In this document: piece after piece, positions 8,677-17,013 of the stretch
Layout: each line of letters begins with the position of its first letter
Numbering within the stretch: the stretch's first letter is position 1
From: Acidobacteriota bacterium
GTDB lineage: Bacteria > Acidobacteriota > Terriglobia > Terriglobales > Acidobacteriaceae
Assembly (NCBI GenBank): GCA_013289765.1
Contig: JABCZI010000006.1
Location: 235,844 to 299,843, forward strand
Direction of reading: 5' to 3'
DNA: 64,000 nt
Made by a program: the position numbers and the translations under genes
Notes under the pieces: generated by a model
Database searches by the model: none
The model's input: only the letters and a program-made list of their open reading frames with translations
What the model was told of the DNA's origin: nothing

Positions 8677-9549
8677 ATGTCCACTAACTCAACCAATCAC
8701 GACAGCTTTCTTCCTGCCATGTCCGCCATTGCGCGCGAAGCGGGCGCATTGCTGATGGATTATTTTTCACAGCACCTCAAGATCGAATATAAGGGCGACG
8801 CCGACTTGGTCACCGCGGCAGATCGTGCCTCGGAGGTGCTAATCCGCGAACGCATTCGCGAGCAATGGCCCACGCACGATGTTCTCGGTGAAGAGCAGGG
8901 ACTGAGTGATCAAGGCAGCGACTATCGCTGGTATATCGATCCGCTGGACGGCACTACGAACTTCGCCCACGGATTCCCGGTGTTCTGCGTTTCCATGGGT
9001 CTGGAGCGCCGGGGTCTGGAGCGCCGGTCTTCTGCACAAGACGGCGAACGCATTGCCGCGGTGATTTACGATCCGACCCGCGATGAATTATTTTCCGCAG
9101 AGCAGGGAAGCGGCGCGCATCTTAATGGCGAGCCCATCCATGTGTCGAAAACGGCGGCGTTGAAAGATTCCCTTCTGGCTACCGGGTTTCCGAGTCGAAA
9201 GCGGCACAAGAATCCGAACATTTATTTTTATCACCAGATTACATTGCACTCGCACGGTGTGCGCCGGGCGGGCTCGGCCGCCCTCGATTTATGCAACGTC
9301 GCCGCGGGACGTTTCGATGGCTTCTGGGAATTTAACCTGAATCCATGGGACACCGCGGCGGGCGTTCTGATCGTGCAAGAGGCGGGCGGAAGAGTTACCC
9401 GCTTCGACAGATCGCCGTTCGAACTCAACAGCCGTGAGACCGTGGCTTCGAATGGACTGATTCATGACGCGCTGCTGCAAGAGTTCCAGGAAATCTTTGG
9501 TGGAAGAGGCCTCGAGGCCTTGCCGGATCCGCGTGAGTACAAGCGATAG
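8677..9549 (+). CDS. Inositol monophosphatase family protein (SuhB-like)
   Basis: A 290-residue enzyme of the inositol monophosphatase / fructose-bisphosphatase superfamily. The metal-binding signatures are complete: GEEQG, WYIDPLDGTTNFAHG with the two catalytic aspartates, and the C-terminal NPWDTAAGVLIVQEAGG. These Mg-dependent, Li-sensitive enzymes remove phosphate from inositol-1-phosphate or related sugar phosphates; specificity within the family cannot be read from motifs. A short repeat (LERRGLERRSS at about 109-119) suggests a small local duplication in a surface loop after GFPVFCVSMG. The gene sits 109 bp before the aconitase-family gene in the same direction. Confidence 0.88.
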   Translation: MSTNSTNHDSFLPAMSAIAREAGALLMDYFSQHLKIEYKGDADLVTAADRASEVLIRERIREQWPTHDVLGEEQGLSDQGSDYRWYIDPLDGTTNFAHGFPVFCVSMGLERRGLERRSSAQDGERIAAVIYDPTRDELFSAEQGSGAHLNGEPIHVSKTAALKDSLLATGFPSRKRHKNPNIYFYHQITLHSHGVRRAGSAALDLCNVAAGRFDGFWEFNLNPWDTAAGVLIVQEAGGRVTRFDRSPFELNSRETVASNGLIHDALLQEFQEIFGGRGLEALPDPREYKR

Positions 9550-9658
9550 TTGGGGCGGCGGTGAATCGCGCGTCTATGAGCTGCCGCGCTACAATAGTTA
9601 GGGACGAGCTGCTTCCACCCACGGCCTGTTCCAAATCTTTCGTTCCGACGGGTTCAAC

Positions 9659-11692
9659 GTGATCAACTCTCTCCTGGAACGCCAAATCGAAAAGCGCCCT
9701 GACAAGGTCCGTTTGGAAGGACGCATTCTCTTTCTTACCGAAGATCCCGAACTGATCAAACGGCAACTGGCCGGGGAAGACTTGCCATGGGACACGAAGA
9801 ATCCCGAAAATAATCCCAAGCTGCGCGACGACATCTCGACCGACGAAATCACTCCGGCGCACTACTGCTTTTACTTTGACGAGACGCTGGGCGAGATTCC
9901 TTATTTAGGGCTCAAGTGCGGCAATGTCACGCCGATCGGTCGTGGCGAAGTGAAGCGCGGGGGATTTGTTTGCGCGGTCAGTGGCAAGCGGCGCGGCAAA
10001 GGATCGAGCCGCGAGCAGTCGCCGTACGCGGAAATGTGCGCCGGCATTCAGGTGGTGATCGCGGAAAATATCGAACGTATTTACAAACAGAATTGCCAGA
10101 ACCTCGGCGTGCTGACTTCGACCGATTTTTCGTTGATTGAGAGGATTCGCGGCGGGGAAGAGATTGCGCTCTCCGAGTTTACTGCCGGAGAAGACGACAT
10201 CACGCGGCAGGTTATTGAGTATGGGGGGCTGTTTCCGTTCAATGTGGCTCGCATGCAAAAGAAAGTATTTCTGCCGTCGATCAAATCCGGCAAGCGTGCC
10301 ATGACGTTGGCAGAGAAAATTTTTGCCCGACATATGCTGAACGAGAAGGGCGAGGTGGGCGTGCCCGCTGTAAAGCCCGGCGATACAGGATTCGCTCAAG
10401 CCGATTTGCGGTTCAGCCACGAGTACGTGACTCCGATGGCCGCAATCTTTTTCGAGCGCTACGTCGGCAAGGATGCGAAAGTAAACGATGCCTCAAGCAT
10501 CATCTTCTTCCGCGATCACCTGACCTTCCTCGATGAAGTGATCTCGGAGGAGAAGAAGAAGCTTGGCCTGCTCGATCTCGCAACTCAACTCAAGCTCAAG
10601 CAGCAGGACTTCGCTGCTAAGCAAGGAATCAAGTTGCACGGCGAATTGAAAGACCGCAAGGGCTCGGAGGGCATTTGCCACTCGATCGTGCTCGAAAGCT
10701 ACGCGCTGCCTGGCCAATTGAATATTGGTTCGGACTCGCACACTCCGCACGTGGGAGCAATTGGCTGCGTCGCTTTCGGTATCGGCACGACGGACGTCTT
10801 CAATAGCTGGATCACGAAAGACGTTCGGGTGAAGGTGCCGGAATCGGTGAGAATCGTGATTCGTGGCAAGAAGCTTGAGAACGTCACCGCGAAGGATTTC
10901 ATCCTGAAGATTCTCAGCCTGGATTACGTTCGCAGCGGCAAAGCACTCGCCAAAGTTATGGAGTATGCGGGCGAAGCCATGGAAGCACTCAGCGTAGATG
11001 AGCGCGCGACCATGACGAATATGGCCGCCGAGATCGGCGGTTTCACCGGCATCGTCGCGCCTGACAAGAAGGCCGTAGACTTTTTGGTGGGACGGCGTGG
11101 CATGGAGCGCAAGAAAGCTGAGGCCATGATCGATGGCTTGTACAGCGATCCGGATGCGCAGTACGCGCACGTGATCGAGCTCGACGCGGCTGAGATTACG
11201 CCGATGGTTGCAACGCCGGGCGACCCTGGCAATGGAAAATATGTGCGTGAGCTGAACACTCCGGTGCCGGTGGAGATTGCATACGGCGGCACTTGCACTG
11301 CCGGAAAGAACGAAGACATGGACATGTACGCCGCCGTGCTTTCCGCTGCGCTAAAGCAGGGCAAGCGTGTGGCCGATTCGGTGAAGTTCTATATCCAGTT
11401 CGGTTCGCAGGAGACGCGGGAATACTGCCTGCGCCAGGGCTATCTGGATGTGTTTCAAAAGGCCGGCGCGATCGTGATTGAGCCCAGTTGCGGAGCCTGC
11501 ATCAATGCCGGGCCGGGAGTATCCACCCGCCCCGATCAGGTGGTCATCAGCGCCCAGAATCGCAACTTCCCGGGAAGGAGTGGTCCAGGACAGATGTATC
11601 TGGCTTCGCCTTTCACGGTCGCGGCCAGTGCGGTCGCGGGCTACATCGTGGAGTACGAACCGAGCAGCGCCAGGGAGTTAGTGGGCGCCTAG
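9659..11692 (+). CDS. Aconitase-family hydratase with N-terminal swivel domain
   Basis: A 677-residue [4Fe-4S] hydro-lyase starting at GTG. Residues about 55-170 resemble the swivel (LeuD / aconitase domain 4) fold: DDISTDEITPAHY and SGKRRGKGSSREQSPYAEM match the IDTDxIxPA and GxGSSRE motifs. Residues about 225-677 are the catalytic part, with NIGSDSHTPHVGAIGC and FGIGTTDVF. Cluster-ligand candidates are Cys near 546 (GGTCTAG) and two in PSCGACINAGPG near 610 and 613. The order swivel-then-catalytic is as in AcnB without its HEAT-like domain, and the reverse of AcnA. Whether it uses citrate/isocitrate, homoaconitate or another hydroxy acid is not decidable here. It may belong to the less-studied aconitase-X-unrelated hydratases. 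Confidence 0.82.
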   Translation: MINSLLERQIEKRPDKVRLEGRILFLTEDPELIKRQLAGEDLPWDTKNPENNPKLRDDISTDEITPAHYCFYFDETLGEIPYLGLKCGNVTPIGRGEVKRGGFVCAVSGKRRGKGSSREQSPYAEMCAGIQVVIAENIERIYKQNCQNLGVLTSTDFSLIERIRGGEEIALSEFTAGEDDITRQVIEYGGLFPFNVARMQKKVFLPSIKSGKRAMTLAEKIFARHMLNEKGEVGVPAVKPGDTGFAQADLRFSHEYVTPMAAIFFERYVGKDAKVNDASSIIFFRDHLTFLDEVISEEKKKLGLLDLATQLKLKQQDFAAKQGIKLHGELKDRKGSEGICHSIVLESYALPGQLNIGSDSHTPHVGAIGCVAFGIGTTDVFNSWITKDVRVKVPESVRIVIRGKKLENVTAKDFILKILSLDYVRSGKALAKVMEYAGEAMEALSVDERATMTNMAAEIGGFTGIVAPDKKAVDFLVGRRGMERKKAEAMIDGLYSDPDAQYAHVIELDAAEITPMVATPGDPGNGKYVRELNTPVPVEIAYGGTCTAGKNEDMDMYAAVLSAALKQGKRVADSVKFYIQFGSQETREYCLRQGYLDVFQKAGAIVIEPSCGACINAGPGVSTRPDQVVISAQNRNFPGRSGPGQMYLASPFTVAASAVAGYIVEYEPSSARELVGA

Positions 11693-11882
11693 CGTTAGTA
11701 TCGTTTCTGGTAAGTGGTTGATTTCAAGCGGGGTGGCTGAAATGAGCCACTGCCAAACCTGCAACTTTTTCCTTAGATTCGAGTTCAAATAGGTAGGCAG
11801 TTCAGATTGAAGATTCAATCCGAAAGGCCTGCGGGTCCGAAGCTTTAAAGTTAGAGGCGGACCCGAGACAAGGGGGTTCACC

Positions 11883-12404
11883 ATGCGTTACCTAAAATAT
11901 TTGGCTCTGGTTGGTGTTCTGTTAGTCCCGTTGGCTTATTCCCAGGCACAGGTCAGCGTGGGCGTTGGATTCGGTCCGGGCTACATTGGCGCCGCGCCCA
12001 TTTGCGATTATGGATACTACAACTATTACCCATACGCGTGCGCGCCCTATGGCTATTACGGACCTGATTGGTTCGCAGGTGGAGTCTTCATCGGCGCCGG
12101 TCCGTGGTATCACGGGTACTGGGGCGGTGGCTGGGGTTACGGACGCGGCTACTACGGTCGCGGAGGATGGGGCGGTTATGGACGCGGCGGCTATTATGGT
12201 CGGGGCGGCTATGCTGGACGCGGATATGTTGGCCACGGTTATGCTGGACAAGGCTACGCACGTGGTGGCGCGAGCGGCTTCCGGGGCGGTTCGGTTGGCG
12301 GCGGATTCCACGGCGGTGGTGGTGGATTCCACGGTGGCGGAGGTGGCGGATTCCACGGAGGTGGCGGTGGTGGCTTCCACGGCGGCGGAGGCGGACACCG
12401 GTAA
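11883..12404 (+). CDS. Secreted glycine/tyrosine/histidine-rich repeat protein
   Basis: A 173-residue protein with a signal peptide (MRYLKYLALVGVLLVPLAYSQAQ) and a low-complexity mature part. The first half is rich in Tyr-Gly (YGYYNYYPYACAPYGYYG, then YGRGGY units); the last 35 residues are repeats of GGGFHGGGG ending in HR. The regular His in a glycine background could bind metal, but that is inference. It resembles glycine-rich surface or envelope proteins of soil bacteria. Two cysteines lie near residues 42 and 53. It is a single gene, preceded by 190 bp of leader and followed by a strong terminator. Overlapping open frames in the same repeats are composition artefacts. Confidence 0.75.
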   Translation: MRYLKYLALVGVLLVPLAYSQAQVSVGVGFGPGYIGAAPICDYGYYNYYPYACAPYGYYGPDWFAGGVFIGAGPWYHGYWGGGWGYGRGYYGRGGWGGYGRGGYYGRGGYAGRGYVGHGYAGQGYARGGASGFRGGSVGGGFHGGGGGFHGGGGGGFHGGGGGGFHGGGGGHR

Positions 12405-12437
12405 TTTGTGATCGGTACTGAACGTCAGAGCGACAAG

Positions 12438-12472
12438 CGGCCGGCAGCGGAAGCTGCCGGCCGTTTCTTCTT
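12438..12472 (+). terminator. Rho-independent terminator after the glycine-rich gene
   Basis: A perfect 11-bp GC-rich stem CGGCCGGCAGC / GCTGCCGGCCG (12438-12448, 12453-12463) with a GGAA tetraloop and a T-rich tail (tttcttctt). Confidence 0.9.
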
Positions 12473-12613
12473 GCCGGTTCCTAAATCAGCACGGGCTCAG
12501 AAATTCGCTCAAGAAGTCTGTACCGCAGCCTCAGTTTCTTGCTAGAATGTGCGGTTCGCGGTGCAGCGCCAGTAGTAAAATGGCTGTATAGATTCCAGGA
12601 GAGCCACAATCTT

Positions 12614-12874
12614 ATGACCTACGTAATTGCAGAGCCTTGCATCAACACCAAAGACACAGCATGCGTCGACGCGTGTCCGGTGGACTGCATTCATCCCAAG
12701 AAGGACGATCCCAAGCATGCGGCGGAGCCATTGCTTTATATCGATCCTGTCGAGTGCATAGATTGTGGCGCATGCGTGCCCGTGTGTCCGGTCTCGGCGA
12801 TCTTCGCCCTGGATGACCTGCCGGAGAAGTGGAACGAATACACCGCGAAAAATGCGGCCTACTTCGGCCGCTAG
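12614..12874 (+). CDS. fdxA: 7Fe ferredoxin ([3Fe-4S][4Fe-4S], FdxA-like)
   Basis: An 86-residue ferredoxin. The N-terminal motif CVDACPVDC, with an earlier Cys at residue 8 (EPCINTKDTACVDACP), and the second cluster motif CIDCGACVPVCP fit the 7Fe bacterial ferredoxins that carry one [3Fe-4S] and one [4Fe-4S] cluster. It is a cytoplasmic low-potential electron carrier. The ATG at 12614 has a good AGGAGAG site about ten bases upstream; an upstream in-frame start would add an unrelated 25-residue leader. The gene stands alone, so its redox partner is not indicated. Confidence 0.88.
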   Translation: MTYVIAEPCINTKDTACVDACPVDCIHPKKDDPKHAAEPLLYIDPVECIDCGACVPVCPVSAIFALDDLPEKWNEYTAKNAAYFGR

Positions 12875-12924
12875 AGAAACGTAAGTTCTTATTCGAACAC
12901 CGGCGCGCGCCCTCTTTTTTGTGC

Positions 12925-13380
12925 TTACATTTTGTTGAAGGTGAAGGTTCCCTGGCCGCTGCACGCTGTCGATCCGCTCAAAATCCACGTGCCAGTCAAT
13001 GTGTTGTTGGGGCCAACCCCGCCTTGAAGAGTTAGCGTCGCGTTATTAGCGTTGGTTGAGTTTATGGTCATTCCAAATGTCCCGGTGACGTTTCCATTGA
13101 AATTCCCGCTCAGAGTGAAAGTGCCTGCCTCAGACGTTTCCCCCGACACAAAACACGAGCCGGTAGATGTAAATGTAAAATTCGAGATGCTGAGCCCGCC
13201 TCCGCTAGTTTCGGCAAACGTCGTGGTGAAGGCGTAGATGGTGGGCCCAGTTGGTGTACTGGTCAGGCTGGCGCTCCAGTTGCCATTCACGTTGGTGGAA
13301 TTTGATCCGTTGCTGCTGCTACAGCCCACCATCGCGATTCCCACCGCTAAAAGAATGATGATCCCTATCGCTTTATGCAC
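12925..13380 (-). CDS. Lipoprotein, function unknown
   Basis: A 151-residue lipoprotein: basic MHK, hydrophobic segment, then lipobox VGCS with the modified Cys at residue 20. The mature part is Ser/Thr/Asn/Gly-rich with alternating beta-like stretches (GNWSASLTSTPTGPTIYAFT, LSGNFNGNVTGTFGMTI, LTGTWILSGSTACSGQGTF), suggesting a small lipocalin-like or beta-barrel fold. Two Cys (about residues 94 and 141) may pair. Function unknown. It ends convergently with the ferredoxin gene. Confidence 0.75.
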   Translation of the reverse strand: MHKAIGIIILLAVGIAMVGCSSSNGSNSTNVNGNWSASLTSTPTGPTIYAFTTTFAETSGGGLSISNFTFTSTGSCFVSGETSEAGTFTLSGNFNGNVTGTFGMTINSTNANNATLTLQGGVGPNNTLTGTWILSGSTACSGQGTFTFNKM

Positions 13381-13725
13381 GTCCCCTCCCTAAGTGAATC
13401 GTTACCCACAGGAGAGAACACAAAACTCTACAGAGAGTTGCTTGGGAATTGTGGCAGCGGCACCTGCAAGTCCACGGGCCGGGCTGGCGCGCTACGGGAT
13501 TCAGTGTATTGCTCGTCTCTCGGCTGTCCACTATCGTTGTCTTCGTAAGCCGGTTACTAGAAGTTAGCTTCATGGACGATCATGGGTTAGTGTTCGCAGG
13601 AATTGCGACATTCGGACCCTCACGATCGTCCTTCTCTTTTTGCCCCTCATTACTTTCCTCGGTTGTTTCCATATCCCCACCTCTTCGTTACAATCGTCCC
13701 TTACATTGAAACTTGATGGACTTCC
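13381..13725. other. Divergent intergenic region before recO
   Basis: It lies between the divergent lipoprotein gene and recO and must carry both promoters. I see no gene, RNA or clear repeat in it; overlapping open frames have no family features. Confidence 0.35.
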
Positions 13726-14469
13726 ATGGCATTGATGGAGTCGGAAGCGATCGTCCTGCGGACGTATCCGCTACGCGAAGCCGATCTGCTGGTTACTCTG
13801 TTCACGCGTGCGGAAGGCAAAGTTCGCGGCGTGGCCCGGTCAGCCAAAAAATCAAAGCGGCGCTTCGGCGGAGCACTGGAGCCGCTGACCCATGTGCGGG
13901 CATTTTATGATATTCGTGAGCGCCAAGAGTTGGCTCGCCTGGATGCCTGCGAAGTTTTGGAATCTCCGCTGGCCACTGAAGTCAGCTATGCCCGGGCGGT
14001 GGCGCTGGCGCACGTAGCCGAGTTGCTGGACGAACTGCTCCCTGATCGCGAAGCCAACGACGCCATCTTCCGGCTGACCCTTTCTATTCTTCATGCTTTG
14101 GCGGGGCCTGATATGTGGATGCCGGTCACCTATTTTGAGCTCTGGCTCACGCGTCTGGTCGGATTTCTGCCGGAACTGACCGAGTGCATAGTCTGCGGCC
14201 GAAGTTTGAACGGAAGCCGCGCTTATTTTCATGCCCTGGCCGATGGCCTGATGTGTCCCGAAGACAAGCGCTTGGCGTCGTCTGAGATTTCGAGCGAATC
14301 GCGGGCGCTTGCGGCTCAGATGTTTCGCGCTCCGGTGGAAAGCTTTGCGGAGATACCTTGGCCCAAGTCGCAAGCCGCCGACCTGCGCAAGTTTCTGATC
14401 CAAATCCTGCAGCGGCATATTGAGAAGAAACTGGTCACAGCGGGGATGCTGGAGAAGGGCGCGTTTTGA
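13726..14469 (+). CDS. recO: DNA repair protein RecO
   Basis: A 247-residue RecO. The N-terminal OB fold is recognisable from ESEAIVLRTYPLREADLLVTLFTRAEGKVRGVARSAKKS (given in parts), followed by the alpha-helical domain and a zinc-finger-like segment CIVCG with a later C (LMCPEDKR); one expected Cys of the classical four-Cys finger appears to be missing. RecO anneals SSB-coated single strands and loads RecA with RecR in the RecFOR pathway. The start at 13726 has no obvious Shine-Dalgarno; an earlier ATG just upstream is out of frame. It is convergent with the cytochrome gene. Confidence 0.88.
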   Translation: MALMESEAIVLRTYPLREADLLVTLFTRAEGKVRGVARSAKKSKRRFGGALEPLTHVRAFYDIRERQELARLDACEVLESPLATEVSYARAVALAHVAELLDELLPDREANDAIFRLTLSILHALAGPDMWMPVTYFELWLTRLVGFLPELTECIVCGRSLNGSRAYFHALADGLMCPEDKRLASSEISSESRALAAQMFRAPVESFAEIPWPKSQAADLRKFLIQILQRHIEKKLVTAGMLEKGAF

Positions 14470-14505
14470 ACTTCCAATGCGCCCTTTCCGCCCCTCCCTC
14501 AGCTT

Positions 14506-15525
14506 TCAGTTCCGTTCGCCAAATCCGTGCTTGCTGCGGCACACTTTGCAATAACGGGCCTCTTCGGTATTGTCTACGCGGTGCTTTACAGGCGTTAGGG
14601 TCCGCAAATAAGCGAAGATAGCCTTGAGGTCCTCGTCGCTGAGGTTCCGGAAAAAGCCCCATGGCATGATGCTGGCCAATGGGCGGGCGTTGACCTGCCC
14701 CGTGCGAATCACGTTGATGAATATTTTTTCGTCGAAGTACGAGATGCCCGAAGGATCAGGCGTCAGGTTCAACGACGCCACCGCGATGATCTTCTTCGGG
14801 TCGGGTCCCCAGGATCCCGACATGTCGACTCCACCGGCGAAGTGCATCCCTGGAATCGGATTACCGTGCTCGTCCTCGGGCGTATGGCAGCCCTCGCAAT
14901 GCCCTACCGTTACCAGATACTTGCCGTAGGCTACCCGATCGGAACGGTCGGGTTCGGGAACGTGCGCCAGCGGTTCCAGCGGCTGGAACGTTTTCTTGAT
15001 GTCGTCAGTTAATGTGGTCTTCGGTTGCTGGACGTGCACGGGAGCCATAGACCGTTCGTAGACGATTACCGATGCCAGGTCTTCGTCGGAGAGGGAGCGA
15101 AAGTATTGGTAGGGCATTAGGGGAAAAAGAGTGCGTCCATCGTGGCCGATGCCCCGCCGGAGCGCGCGCACAAAGTCAGCGTCCTTCCATTTTCCGGCGC
15201 CATAATCAGGATCGGAAGAGATGTTGGGTGCGATGATCCGATTTCCTTTGGGCAGTCCAAAGGTATCGAAATCGGCGCCGCCATATTTTTTGCCTTCCAC
15301 AGGGCGCGCCGGACGATGCGTGAAATCATAATCGGAGTGGCAAAAGGGGCACTGCAGCAGCCCTTCAACCAGATAGTGGCCACGAGTCAGTCGCGCTGGC
15401 GTGCGCGGGATTGTCTCCATTTCGAGAACCGACGCTGCCGCAACCGTTGGCGCCTTCTGACAGCCAACTCCCAGACACACCAGTAACGCGGCAATCCCCG
15501 CAGGGATCGACTTCGACGTTTTCAT
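14506..15525 (-). CDS. Dihaem cytochrome c lipoprotein
   Basis: A 339-residue exported cytochrome. The start MKTSKSIPAGIAALLVCLGVGC carries a signal sequence ending in a lipobox-like GVGC, so it is probably membrane-anchored at Cys22. Two haem motifs are clear, CPFCH (near 58) and CEGCH (near 209), each followed by a methionine-containing helix typical of cytochrome c domains (LMPYQYFRSLSDEDL; IMPWGFFRNLSDEDL). The extreme C-terminus has CKVCRSKHG, a degenerate third motif lacking the ligand His in place. The two repeats suggest internal duplication. It probably transfers electrons in the periplasm; the partner is not indicated. A longer N-terminal frame to 15606 exists but adds no feature. 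Confidence 0.82.
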   Translation of the reverse strand: MKTSKSIPAGIAALLVCLGVGCQKAPTVAAASVLEMETIPRTPARLTRGHYLVEGLLQCPFCHSDYDFTHRPARPVEGKKYGGADFDTFGLPKGNRIIAPNISSDPDYGAGKWKDADFVRALRRGIGHDGRTLFPLMPYQYFRSLSDEDLASVIVYERSMAPVHVQQPKTTLTDDIKKTFQPLEPLAHVPEPDRSDRVAYGKYLVTVGHCEGCHTPEDEHGNPIPGMHFAGGVDMSGSWGPDPKKIIAVASLNLTPDPSGISYFDEKIFINVIRTGQVNARPLASIMPWGFFRNLSDEDLKAIFAYLRTLTPVKHRVDNTEEARYCKVCRSKHGFGERN

Positions 15526-15773
15526 GTGTTCTGCCCCTATTCCAGACTTAGAGAAAAGAAAAGACCCGCACCCGAGGTTGCGCGAGAGTATACCCCACAG
15601 CTTCAATCTTCCAATAGTTTTCTTTGAGCAGTGTCCTGATTGTCAGTACAGCATCGTTCCTGGTGCACGGCTGACGTAGACCGTCTCCTTCCTTTACAAT
15701 CGTTGCTTAAACCGTGACGGTTCTGCGGTGTTGCACGACCCGGCTCCTGGCAGCGGGGATTAGAACCTCGTCG

Positions 15774-16835
15774 ATGACCTCATCTCATTCGAATCCGTTG
15801 ACGTTCCAGGAACTTATCCTGCGCCTGCAGGCATTTTGGGCTGAACGCGGATGCGTTCTGCAGCAGCCCTATGACGTTGAAGTGGGGGCGGGCACGATGG
15901 CGCCGGAGACGTTTCTGCGCGTGTTGGGGCCCAAGCCGTACAAGGTCGCGTATGTGCAGCCCTCGCGGCGTCCGGCGGATGGGCGCTATGGAGAGAATCC
16001 GAACCGGTTGTTCAAGCACATGCAGTTGCAGGTAATCCTGAAGCCTCCGCCGGAGAACATTCAGGAGCTTTACCTGGAGTCGCTTGGAGCAATCGGCATT
16101 GACCTGCGCCATCACGACATCAAGTTTGAAGAAGATAACTGGGAAGCTCCCACGCTCAGCGCATGGGGCGTGGGCTGGCAGGTGATGCTCGATGGATTGG
16201 AGATCACGCAGTTCACTTATTTCCAGCAATGTGGCGGCATCGATTTGCTCCCGATTTCTGTCGAGCTGACTTACGGGCTCGAACGCATCGGTGCGTTTCT
16301 GCAGGACGTGGATTCGATTTACGACATCGTGTGGGCGCGCGATTCGGAAAGCGGGCGGGCGACGACGTATGGAGATGTGCGGCTGGCGGACGAGCTGCAG
16401 TTTTCGGTTTACAACTTCGAGATGGCGGATGTGGAGAAGGCGTGGGAGCATTTCGATCTGTACGAAGCGGAGTGCAAAGGACTACTGGCCAAGTATGCTG
16501 GTCTCGGCAAAGATAAAGATAAAGATGATAAAGATAAAGCGGAGAAGGATGGGCTCGCCCGCGATAAGTCACGCTTTCCACTGCTGGCGGCATACGATCT
16601 CTGTCTGAAGTGCTCACACCTTTTCAACATTCTCGACGCGCGCGGCGCAATTTCGGTAACTGAGCGCGTTGGCGTGATCGGCCGCGTGCGAGCTTTGGCC
16701 GTCGGCATTGCGAAGGCCTGGACCGACCAGCAGAAAAATGAGCCCGCTTCTACCGAGAACTCGGACGAGCCTGCACCTGTTCGCGAGCAGAAAGAGAAGA
16801 AGCGCCAAGAAAGATTGTTGCCCGCTGTCATTTAG
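15774..16835 (+). CDS. glyQ: Glycyl-tRNA synthetase alpha subunit
   Basis: A 353-residue class II aminoacyl-tRNA synthetase subunit. [20 protein letters not shown], the motif-2 region [20 protein letters not shown], and [26 protein letters not shown] are diagnostic. With GlyS it attaches glycine to tRNA-Gly as an alpha2beta2 enzyme. It is longer than the usual 290-300 residues for two reasons: a lysine/aspartate run ([14 protein letters not shown] near 246-259) encoded by a near-perfect aaagat repeat, and a charged C-terminal tail after the normal end. The ATG at 15774 is chosen because the conserved fold starts just after it. glyS follows 178 bp later. Confidence 0.92.
   Translation: MTSSHSNPLTFQELILRLQAFWAERGCVLQQPYDVEVGAGTMAPETFLRVLGPKPYKVAYVQPSRRPADGRYGENPNRLFKHMQLQVILKPPPENIQELYLESLGAIGIDLRHHDIKFEEDNWEAPTLSAWGVGWQVMLDGLEITQFTYFQQCGGIDLLPISVELTYGLERIGAFLQDVDSIYDIVWARDSESGRATTYGDVRLADELQFSVYNFEMADVEKAWEHFDLYEAECKGLLAKYAGLGKDKDKDDKDKAEKDGLARDKSRFPLLAAYDLCLKCSHLFNILDARGAISVTERVGVIGRVRALAVGIAKAWTDQQKNEPASTENSDEPAPVREQKEKKRQERLLPAVI
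16510..16543 (+). repeat. aaagat microsatellite inside glyQ
   Basis: Consecutive 6-bp aaagat units with one interruption (aaagataaagataaagat then gataaagataaag) encode the Lys-Asp run. The unit length keeps the reading frame, so copy-number change would lengthen or shorten the loop without breaking the gene. Confidence 0.8.
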
Positions 16836-16838
16836 ATT

Positions 16839-16905
16839 TGTCATCCTGAGCGAAGTGGAAAGTTCGCGAAGCGAAGTTTCCGCGCAGCCGAAGGATCTCT
16901 GTATC
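16839..16905. repeat. REP-like palindromic element between glyQ and glyS
   Basis: The sequence gtcatcctgagcgaag ... gcgcagccgaaggatctc is the widely dispersed TCATCCTGAGCGAAG/AAGGATCTC palindromic element found in intergenic regions of many environmental genomes. Its arms pair imperfectly around gaagtttccgcg. It may form an mRNA hairpin between the two synthetase genes. Only one copy is seen in the window. Confidence 0.6.
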
Positions 16906-17013
16906 GATTGACGAGGCAGAGACGGTGCAAGGCATTCTTCTTTGCGACCGGGGGCCTAGAAGCAACAGTACGAGACCAGCGGCGGGTCACTAAGACAGAA
17001 TACGGTTAATAAA

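Noticed and set aside
10493..11170. 225-codon minus-strand open frame
   Set aside because: Antisense shadow of the aconitase-family gene.
12068..12421. Alternative Arg/Trp-rich and Ala/Val-rich frames in the glycine-rich gene
   Set aside because: They are frame-shifted readings of the same codon repeats; only the Gly-rich frame has a signal peptide and a ribosome site context.
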